From Gammaproteobacteria bacterium (lineage in GTDB: Bacteria > Pseudomonadota > Gammaproteobacteria > Chromatiales > Chromatiaceae), in the NCBI GenBank assembly GCA_030621975.1, contig JAUXGQ010000185.1, forward strand, positions 1-5,149: 5,149 nt of DNA. The letters are read 5' to 3'. Positions 1 to 4,740 of this stretch are shown here, one piece after another (the first letter of the stretch is position 1; every line of letters starts with the position of its first letter). A program made the position numbers and the translations under genes. The notes beneath the pieces were generated by a model. That model ran no database searches. It was given only the letters and a program-made list of their open reading frames with translations, and was not told the DNA's origin.

Positions 1-491
1 CGACTTACCAGCTGTTCGCCAACCTGGGCAACGGCCGCTTCAAGGAGGTCACCCGGCAGGCGGGCGCGGTATTCGCACTCGCCGAGGTGGGCCGCGGCGC
101 GGCCTTCGGCGACGTGGATAACGATGGGGATCAGGACATTCTGGTGGCCAACAACAGCGGGCCGGTCCGCCTGTTGCTCAACCATGTGGGCAGCCGCCAT
201 CCCTGGTTGGGACTGCGGTTGTTGGATAAGGCCGGACGGGATGCCCTGGGTGCCCGGGTGGTGCTCAGGATGGACACCGGCCGCAGCCTGTCGCGGCGAG
301 TCCGTACCGACGCCAGTTATGCCTCCGCCAACGACCCGCGTCTGCTGTTCGGTATCGGCGAGCATGCCAAGGTGGAGAGTGTTCGAGTCTACTGGCCGAG
401 CGGCCGGGTGGAGGACTGGTCAAGTTTGCCCGCAAGACGCTACACCACGGTTCGCGAGGGAACAGGGAAGAGCAATGTCGCGCAAATTTGA
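1..491 (+). CDS. CRTAC1/ASPIC-UnbV family FG-GAP repeat protein, C-terminal part (5' end outside window)
   Basis: The open frame enters from the left edge (first full codon at base 3) and stops with TGA at 489-491, giving 162 visible residues. It starts inside a beta-propeller blade (QLFANLGNGRFKEV). One Asp-rich FG-GAP/VCBS loop, DVDNDGDQD, begins at base 111, about residue 37. The ASPIC/UnbV-type tail follows: WLGLRLLD, GRDALGARV, RTDASYASANDPR and the family hallmark WPSGRV at 393-410. Proteins of this family are exported, fold as propellers and are thought to bind calcium through the DxDxDG loops; their ligands are mostly unknown. The N-terminus, signal peptide and earlier repeats are out of view. 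The tail aligns without gaps with the next gene (constant offset of 1840 bases), about 60% identical, so this is a tandem paralogue. Family assignment is firm; the role is unknown. Confidence 0.9.
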   Translation, partial: TYQLFANLGNGRFKEVTRQAGAVFALAEVGRGAAFGDVDNDGDQDILVANNSGPVRLLLNHVGSRHPWLGLRLLDKAGRDALGARVVLRMDTGRSLSRRVRTDASYASANDPRLLFGIGEHAKVESVRVYWPSGRVEDWSSLPARRYTTVREGTGKSNVAQI

Positions 492-532
492 TCCAGGTAA
501 TGGAAAGATTCCGGGCCATTCCTTAGTGTTCC

Positions 533-539
533 AAAGGAG
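533..539 (+). promoter_or_regulatory. Shine-Dalgarno-like AAAGGAG, unusually far from the in-frame ATG
   Basis: AAAGGAG is a near-ideal ribosome binding sequence in the short gap between the two propeller genes. The nearest in-frame ATG of the second gene is at 565, leaving 25 bases instead of the usual 5-10. An ATG at 560 is out of frame. At a normal distance there is no ATG, GTG or TTG in the gene's frame. Either the site acts through local RNA folding, or it is fortuitous and a different start is used. Confidence 0.35.
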
Positions 540-564
540 CAACGATCAGTACCGACTGCATGCC

Positions 565-2325
565 ATGATGTCTAATTCCAGCGTACGCCTCACTTCCAGA
601 TTTACATCAACCTGTCTAAGAGCCTGCCTACTGCTGGCGTTATTGCATGGTCTGGCCCGGGCCGAACCGGACCCGTGGTTCACCGACGGGGCCAAACAAG
701 CAGGCCTGGATTTCGTGCACTTCAACGGCATGTCCGGGGAGTTCTACTTGGTCGAGAATCTGGGTGGCGGGGTGGCCCTGTTCGACTACGACAACGACGG
801 GGATCTGGACGTCTACCTGGTGCAGGGACGCATGTTGGGTGAGGGCAAGACCCTGGCCGATGCCCTGTTTCCGCCCCGTCAGGGCGACGCCCTGACTGAC
901 CGTCTGTACCGTAACGATACCGCTTTCAAAGGCGATGGGGAGCGTATCCCGCGTTTCACCGACGTGACCGCCTCCAGTGGGATCCGGGCCGGCGGCTATG
1001 GCATGGGTGTCGCCGCCGGCGACGTGGACAACGACGGCTGGGTCGACCTGTATGTCACCAACCTCGGCGCCAACCAACTCTGGCGCAACAATGGCGATGG
1101 CAGCTTCAGCGACATCACCCGCAAGGCGGGCGCGCAAGAGGAGCGCCTCAGCGTCAGCGCGGCGTTCCTTGATTTCGACAAGGACGGCTGGCTGGACCTG
1201 TTCATCGCCAACTACGTGGTGTTCTCCACCGAAAACAACAGGCCCTGTCATGCGCCCAGCAGCGCCCGCGACTACTGCTCTCCCAAGGTCTACCAACCGC
1301 TCCCGGACCGCTTGTTACGCAATCGGGGCGACGGCAGCTTCGAGGACGTGTCGGTGCACGCGCGCATCGCGGCGGAATCCGGTACGGCCCTGGGGGTGGT
1401 GGTCGCCGACTTTAACGGCGACGGCTGGCCGGACGTGTACGTGGCCAACGATGGTCTGCCCAACCACCTGTGGATGAACCAGAAGGACGGCACTTTCCAG
1501 AACGAGGGGCTGTTGTCCGGCACCGCCGTCAATATGGAGGGCATGGCGGAGGCCAGTATGGGGGTGGATGCCGCGGATTTCGACGGTGACGGCGATGAAG
1601 ATCTGTTTATGACCCACCTCATCGGCGAGACCAATACCATCTACGTCAACAACGGGCAGGGTTGGTTCGAGGACCTGACCGTGTCCGCCGGCCTGGCCGG
1701 CGCCAGCAAGGCCTACACCTCCTTCGGCACCGCCTGGTTCGACTACGACAACGACACGGACCTGGACCTGTTCGTGGCCAATGGCGCCGTCAACATCATC
1801 CTGAGTCTGGTCAAGGAAGCGGACCCCTATCCCCTGCACCAGCCCAACCAGCTGTTCGCCAATCATGGCGACGGACGCTTCGAGGAGGTCTCCGCGCGGG
1901 CAGGGCCGGTCTTTACCCTCTCCGAGGTGAGCCGTGGAACGGCGGTTGGCGACGTGGACAACGATGGCGACACGGACGTATTGGTGGTCAATAACAATGG
2001 CCCCGCCAAGCTGCTGCTCAATCACCTGGGGAATCGCAAGCACTGGCTGGGCCTGCGCCTGCTGGACAGCCACGGACGGGATGCGCTGGGAGCCCGGGTG
2101 GCGGTATACTGGCAAGGGGGACGGGTGGAATGGCGGCGGGCGCGGACCGACGGCAGCTATGCGTCGGCCCATGATCCGCGGGTCCTGGTTGGCCTGGGTG
2201 ACTCGCCGGACTTTACCAAGGTCCAGGTACACTGGCCCAGTGGCCGGGTGGCGGAATGGACCGATTTGCATCCCGACCGCTATACAATGCTGCGCGAAGG
2301 GGAGGGTAAACCCGTCGAGAAATGA
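565..2325 (+). CDS. Secreted CRTAC1 family protein: seven FG-GAP/VCBS calcium-loop repeats plus ASPIC/UnbV domain
   Basis: The gene encodes 586 residues from ATG 565. Residues 1-33 form a signal peptide: Ser/Arg-rich start, then a hydrophobic core (CLLLALLHGL) and an ARA cleavage site before EPDPWF. Seven Asp-rich loops follow at about residues 74, 153, 203, 282, 338, 393 and 463 (DYDNDGDLD, DVDNDGWVD, DFDKDGWLD, DFNGDGWPD, DFDGDGDED, DYDNDTDLD, DVDNDGDTD). The sixth has Thr in place of the usual Gly. Two Cys (C228, C238) lie in the insert before the fourth loop, a pattern I associate with bacterial members of this family and possibly a disulfide. The ASPIC/UnbV tail spans about 493-580 with WPSGRV at 557-562. 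The protein should be exported to the periplasm or cell surface; its ligand is unknown. The start is uncertain. ATG 568 is equivalent, and ATG 475 would overlap the previous gene and add 30 residues ahead of the signal peptide. I prefer 565 because the signal peptide then has normal length. The stop overlaps the TPR gene. Confidence 0.9.
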   Translation: MMSNSSVRLTSRFTSTCLRACLLLALLHGLARAEPDPWFTDGAKQAGLDFVHFNGMSGEFYLVENLGGGVALFDYDNDGDLDVYLVQGRMLGEGKTLADALFPPRQGDALTDRLYRNDTAFKGDGERIPRFTDVTASSGIRAGGYGMGVAAGDVDNDGWVDLYVTNLGANQLWRNNGDGSFSDITRKAGAQEERLSVSAAFLDFDKDGWLDLFIANYVVFSTENNRPCHAPSSARDYCSPKVYQPLPDRLLRNRGDGSFEDVSVHARIAAESGTALGVVVADFNGDGWPDVYVANDGLPNHLWMNQKDGTFQNEGLLSGTAVNMEGMAEASMGVDAADFDGDGDEDLFMTHLIGETNTIYVNNGQGWFEDLTVSAGLAGASKAYTSFGTAWFDYDNDTDLDLFVANGAVNIILSLVKEADPYPLHQPNQLFANHGDGRFEEVSARAGPVFTLSEVSRGTAVGDVDNDGDTDVLVVNNNGPAKLLLNHLGNRKHWLGLRLLDSHGRDALGARVAVYWQGGRVEWRRARTDGSYASAHDPRVLVGLGDSPDFTKVQVHWPSGRVAEWTDLHPDRYTMLREGEGKPVEK

Positions 2326-4073
2326 GCATGTCCATGAATCTTATTTCAGTTCTGCTGAAGTCAGCGTCCATGGGAATCCGCCGCGTACCATCCGGTCGCG
2401 GGGGGGGGCGTTTATGCTTGCTGTGCCTGCTGGCGGTTTCCCCGGTCTGGGCGGATACCTTGAGCGAGCCGGGGAGCCACACCGGAGCGAGCGGCGAACA
2501 GCGTTTGGTCCCGGTCCCGTTGCCGGACCTGTCGCGTACCGAGGAGGCGGTGCGCAAGCGTCTCAACCAGACCCGGGCGGTTCTGATCGAAGCGGTCAAG
2601 TCGTCCGAGGTCACCGATGCGGAACTGGCCGGCGCCTACGGCGACACGGGTACCGTCTATCTGTCCCATCAGCTCTATGTGGCGGCCGATGCCTGTCTGG
2701 CCAACGCCCACGCCCTGGCGCCCAAGGACTACCGTTGGCCCTATTATCTCGGTTATCGCTTTCAACAACAGGACAGCAATCTGGAGAAGGCGGCGGAGAG
2801 CTACCAGCGGGTGTTGAGCCTGCGCAACGAGTATGAACCCACCCGTGTGCGACTCGCGCAGGTGTATCTGGACCTGGACCAGGCGGCACGGGCCGAGCCC
2901 CTGCTGCTGGCCGCCATGGAGCAGGAGGGTCTGCGCGCCGCAGCACTGTTCGGCCTGGGCCGGGTCGCCGTGGCGGAACGGGATTTTCAAACCGCGGTGG
3001 AGTATTTCAATCAGGCCCTGGCGGCGAATCCCGAGGCCACCAAGATCCATTACCCCCTGGCCATGGCCTATCGCGCATTGGGGGATATCGAGTTGGCCAA
3101 GCAACACCTGGCGAGACGCGGCGAAGGCGAGCCCCGGGTGCTGGATCCCCTGGTGGACGACCTGAGCAAGCACCTGAGCGGTCTGCGTACCCTGTACTAC
3201 AGCGCCATGGAGGCCATGCGCGAGGGTCATTTCGATGTGGCCGTGGAGACCTTCACCGCCGCGCTGCAGCAGGAGCCAGGCAACAGCAATGCCCGCGTCA
3301 CCCTGGCCAGGGCCCTGTACCTGCAAGGTGACCCGGCGGGCGCCAAGACCCAGCTTGCGGAGGCGCTGGAACGCTCTCCCGAACATGATCTGGGCTTGTT
3401 CCTGATGGGGGTGTTGCTGGAGGATGAAGGCGATCAGGCGGCCGCGCTCGACCTGTACCGACGGACCCTGAAAGTCGACCCGCAGCACAGCGGAGCGCAT
3501 CATTTCCTGGCCAACGCCCTGATGCGGAGCGGTGATTATTCGCAGGCCGCCCGGCACTATGCCGCCGCGGTGGCGGTGGAACCCAAGAATCGGCCGGCCA
3601 AGCTGATGGAATGCCTGGCGCTGATCATGGAGGGCAGCCGCCCGGCCGTGGCCCGCGAACGCCTGGAGGCCGGTCTGGCCGATAACCCGGAAGATCCCAT
3701 GCTCACCTTGGCCTTGGCCCGCTTGCTGGCCACCAGTAAGGATGATGCGGTCAGGGACGGGGGGCGCGCCCTGTTGCTGGCCCAGGGGCTGTTCGACCAG
3801 GCGGGCACTCTGGAGAATGCCGAAACCCTGGCCATGGCCTATGCGGAGTCGGCGCGTCTGCGAGACGCCGTGGCATTACAGGAGAATGCCCTCTCCGCAG
3901 TCATGGCAGCCGGACGTTTCCAGGACATGCCGCGTCTGGAGGAGAACCTGACCCTGTATCGCAAGGGCAAGCCCTGCCGAACACCCTGGTCTCCCTTCGA
4001 CCGGATGCTCTATCCCGCCTCCATGGGGGCACGGGGGCCGTTCCAGGAATATCCGACTCGGTCAGCTTATTGA
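2322..4073 (+). CDS. Secreted tetratricopeptide repeat (TPR) protein
   Basis: The gene encodes 583 residues. Its ATG overlaps the preceding TGA (ATGA, 2322-2325), which implies translational coupling with the propeller gene. A purine-rich AAGGGGAGGG (2297-2306) ends 15 bases upstream. The signal sequence is Arg/Gly-rich up to residue 30, then LCLLCLLAVSPVWA with likely cleavage after A44. Met17 (ATG 2370) would give a more normal signal length and is the main alternative start. Helical TPR-like units run from about residue 100 to 450. Clear 34-residue units include those around 206-236 (AALFGLGRVAVAERDFQTAV), 291-319 (YYSAMEAMREGHFDVAVETF), 325-353, 357-387 (LGLFLMGVLLEDEGDQAAAL) and 391-421 (AHHFLANALMRSGDYSQAA). 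TPR arrays bind other proteins, so this is probably a periplasmic scaffold or assembly partner, perhaps for the co-encoded propellers (inference). The C-terminus ends with LYRKGKPCRTPW and a Pro/Arg-rich tail without TPR character. No enzyme motif is seen. Confidence 0.9.
   Translation: MSMSMNLISVLLKSASMGIRRVPSGRGGGRLCLLCLLAVSPVWADTLSEPGSHTGASGEQRLVPVPLPDLSRTEEAVRKRLNQTRAVLIEAVKSSEVTDAELAGAYGDTGTVYLSHQLYVAADACLANAHALAPKDYRWPYYLGYRFQQQDSNLEKAAESYQRVLSLRNEYEPTRVRLAQVYLDLDQAARAEPLLLAAMEQEGLRAAALFGLGRVAVAERDFQTAVEYFNQALAANPEATKIHYPLAMAYRALGDIELAKQHLARRGEGEPRVLDPLVDDLSKHLSGLRTLYYSAMEAMREGHFDVAVETFTAALQQEPGNSNARVTLARALYLQGDPAGAKTQLAEALERSPEHDLGLFLMGVLLEDEGDQAAALDLYRRTLKVDPQHSGAHHFLANALMRSGDYSQAARHYAAAVAVEPKNRPAKLMECLALIMEGSRPAVARERLEAGLADNPEDPMLTLALARLLATSKDDAVRDGGRALLLAQGLFDQAGTLENAETLAMAYAESARLRDAVALQENALSAVMAAGRFQDMPRLEENLTLYRKGKPCRTPWSPFDRMLYPASMGARGPFQEYPTRSAY
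2400..2408 (+). repeat. Homopolymer run of nine G in the signal-peptide region of the TPR gene
   Basis: Nine consecutive G encode three Gly (residues 27-29) between the basic and hydrophobic parts of the signal sequence. Runs of this length are known sites of slipped-strand mispairing. A change of one or two bases would shift the frame for anything started at ATG 2322, 2328, 2334 or 2370. Whether it varies in this organism is unknown; such runs are also prone to sequencing error. Confidence 0.85.
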
Positions 4074-4084
4074 ACGGGATCGAT

Positions 4085-4104
4085 GGTCGGCCTGAAGGCC
4101 GAGC
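4085..4104. repeat. REP-like palindrome after the TPR gene
   Basis: The arms TCGGCC (4087-4092) and GGCCGA (4097-4102) pair perfectly around a TGAA loop, with an outer G4085:C4104 pair after one mismatch. The following GCTACAACCC resembles the flank of a short palindrome (GGTCGG...CTGAAG...CCGACCTACAA type) that is dispersed in intergenic regions of many gammaproteobacteria. It starts 11 bases after the TPR stop. It may stabilise or end the operon transcript. Only one copy is present here, so its repetitive nature is inferred from resemblance. Confidence 0.5.
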
Positions 4105-4140
4105 TACAACCCTCGACGTCTCTCCGTCTTTCGGAAAATG

Positions 4141-4170
4141 AAAGAGGGGTGAGTTTCCCCACCCCTCTTT
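4141..4170 (-). terminator. Perfect 11-bp hairpin between convergent genes; terminator, best for the minus strand
   Basis: AAAGAGGGGTG (4141-4151) and CACCCCTCTTT (4160-4170) are perfect reverse complements separated by an 8-base loop. Read on the minus strand, the stem ends in CTTT and continues CATTTTCC, a fair U-rich tail. It therefore suits termination of the gene ending at 4217. On the plus strand the stem itself ends in TTT but is followed by ACCTGCTTCC, which is weaker. It could still help end the TPR operon as a bidirectional terminator. Confidence 0.75.
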
Positions 4171-4177
4171 ACCTGCT

Positions 4178-4197
4178 TCCCCGGCAGCTACCGGGGG
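4178..4197. other. Short GC-rich hairpin upstream of the main terminator
   Basis: CCCCGG (4179-4184) and CCGGGG (4191-4196) form a 6-bp stem around CAGCTA, extended by a T:G pair. It lies 20 bases past the stop of the minus-strand gene and just before its main terminator hairpin. There is no U-tract on either side, so it is more likely a transcript-stabilising structure or accessory stem than a terminator in its own right. Confidence 0.4.
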
Positions 4198-4216
4198 AGA
4201 TTTCAAGACCGGAGTC

Positions 4217-4597
4217 TTATTTCGCGGCGGCGGCCGCGGGTGCGACCGGCTGTACCACTACCGGAGCGCCGTAACCGTAACCGGGATAGCCGCCCCAGCC
4301 ACCGTAACCACCGTAGCCACCCCAGGGGCGGCCATAGCCGTAGCCACCACCCCAGGGGCGGCCATAGCCGTAGCCACCACCACCCCAGGGGCCGCCATAG
4401 CCGTAGCCGCCGCCGTAGCCGCCGTAGCCGCCGCCGTAGCCGCCGTAGCCGCCGCCGTAGCCGCCGTAGCCGCCGTACCAGGGACCGCCACCGTACCAGG
4501 GACCACCGCCACCCCAGAAGGCCTGGGCGCTCGTGGTTGCCAGTGCGGCGGAACCCGCAATCAAGGCAACCGCCAATACTTTAGTCGTCTTTTTCAT
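4217..4597 (-). CDS. Putative sulfur globule protein: secreted Gly/Tyr/Trp-rich repeat protein
   Basis: The gene encodes 126 residues. Residues 1-26 are a textbook Sec signal peptide: MKKTTK, then the hydrophobic VLAVALIAGSAALA, with TTSAQA before cleavage. The mature 100 residues begin FWGGG and consist almost only of Gly, Tyr, Trp and Pro, with about 19 Tyr and 7 Trp. There is no Cys and no acidic residue; the only charged residues are two Arg and the final Lys. Blocks in order are two PWYGG units, three GGYGGYG heptads, two GYGYGRPWGG decads, then a GGYGG/GYPGYGYG segment and a nonpolar tail (APVVVQPVAPAAAAAK). Signal peptide, size near 10 kDa and Gly/Tyr repeats match the SgpA/SgpB envelope proteins that coat periplasmic sulfur globules in purple sulfur bacteria. 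The identification is by style, not alignment; an unrelated Gly-rich cell-surface protein is the alternative. AGGAG lies 9 bases before ATG. The gene stands alone and converges on the TPR operon. Confidence 0.7.
   Translation of the reverse strand: MKKTTKVLAVALIAGSAALATTSAQAFWGGGGPWYGGGPWYGGYGGYGGGYGGYGGGYGGYGGGYGYGGPWGGGGYGYGRPWGGGYGYGRPWGGYGGYGGWGGYPGYGYGAPVVVQPVAPAAAAAK
4321..4380 (-). repeat. Two perfect 30-bp tandem repeats inside the globule gene
   Basis: Bases 4321-4350 and 4351-4380 are identical. Each copy encodes one Gly/Tyr-rich decad with the core YGYGRPWGG. A third, imperfect copy follows from about 4384 after a CAC triplet, with changes that replace Arg by Gly. Identity at the DNA level, including third positions, points to recent duplication. 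Confidence 0.9.
4406..4468 (-). repeat. Three perfect 21-bp tandem repeats inside the globule gene
   Basis: Copies at 4406-4426, 4427-4447 and 4448-4468 are identical and encode the heptad YGGYGGG (read in rotation as GGYGGYG). The unit is built from GCCGCC and GCCGTA pieces. Unit length is a multiple of three, so copy-number change would lengthen or shorten the protein without a frameshift. Confidence 0.9.
4473..4508 (-). repeat. Two near-identical 18-bp repeats encoding PWYGG units
   Basis: Copies at 4473-4490 and 4491-4508 both begin CCGTACCAGGGACC and differ at two of 18 positions. They encode the two GPWYGG blocks at the start of the mature protein. This is a third repeat type in the same gene, older or more diverged than the 21- and 30-bp arrays. 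Confidence 0.8.
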
Positions 4598-4606
4598 GTC
4601 TACAAG

Positions 4607-4611
4607 CTCCT
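4607..4611 (-). promoter_or_regulatory. Ribosome binding site of the globule gene
   Basis: On the minus strand AGGAG lies 9 bases ahead of the ATG at 4597-4595. It supports this start and the full signal peptide; no competing in-frame ATG is seen nearby. Confidence 0.8.
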
Positions 4612-4656
4612 ACAGACAGTTGTTGGAAAAACTCATACCAAATGTCATTGGCATTC

Positions 4657-4673
4657 GACCATCATGGTCCATG
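4657..4673. promoter_or_regulatory. Overlapping palindromes at the predicted transcription start of the globule gene
   Basis: GACCAT-C-ATGGTC (4657-4669) is a perfect 6-bp inverted repeat around one base. CATGG-T-CCATG (4663-4673) is a second perfect palindrome that overlaps it. Both lie directly downstream of the candidate -10 box and cover the expected +1 near 4670. The position fits a repressor operator, but no regulator is known; an RNA hairpin at the 5' end of the message is the alternative. Confidence 0.35.
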
Positions 4674-4676
4674 TAT

Positions 4677-4704
4677 AGTATAGCTCGCTCTTCATAATGC
4701 TCAA
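4677..4704 (-). promoter_or_regulatory. Candidate sigma-70 promoter of the globule gene
   Basis: On the minus strand TTGAGC (4704-4699) and TATACT (4682-4677) are separated by 16 bases. These match the -35 and -10 consensus at four and five of six positions. Initiation would fall near 4670, giving a 5' leader of about 73 bases. The promoter lies between the gene and the IS end, about 37 bases from the IS, so it appears to have survived the insertion. Confidence 0.5.
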
Positions 4705-4718
4705 TGACTTTCAGGACG

Positions 4719-4739
4719 AGGGAAAAAGGGGACGCTACC
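4719..4739. repeat. Half of a possible REP-like palindrome abutting the IS end
   Basis: The stretch ending GGGAAAAAGGGGACGCTACC (4720-4739) resembles one arm of a dispersed palindrome with AAAAAGGGGACGCTACC and a matching poly-T arm. Here the second arm is absent and IS-like sequence begins at about 4741. The resemblance is from memory and no complete copy exists in the window, so this is tentative. Confidence 0.3.
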
Positions 4740-4740
4740 G

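Noticed and set aside
124..564. Upstream extension of the second propeller gene's frame back to 124
   Set aside because: The first ~117 codons lie out of frame within the coding end of the previous gene and read as Trp/Cys/Arg-rich nonsense; the signal peptide begins at about 565.
565..663. Lipoprotein signal at C21 (LRAC) of the propeller protein
   Set aside because: Arg at the -2 position and a hydrophobic core that follows the Cys rather than precedes it do not fit a lipobox; ARA before EPDP fits ordinary Sec cleavage.
1315..2271. Minus-strand open frame (318 codons) opposite the propeller gene
   Set aside because: Its Val/His/Gly-rich repeats are the antisense of the Asp-rich loops; no independent gene features.
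2412..3557. Long minus-strand open frame (381 codons) opposite the TPR gene
   Set aside because: It mirrors the high-GC codon pattern of the TPR gene, has no ribosome binding site or recognisable domain, and its translation is an antisense shadow rich in Gly, Gln and His.
4321..4468. CRISPR-like array
   Set aside because: The repeats are directly adjacent with no spacers and encode protein repeats.
4240..4584. Plus-strand open frame encoding an Arg/Ser/His-rich protein, protamine-like
   Set aside because: It is the antisense reading of the Gly/Tyr repeats; the minus-strand frame has a signal peptide, a binding site and a promoter, while this one has none.
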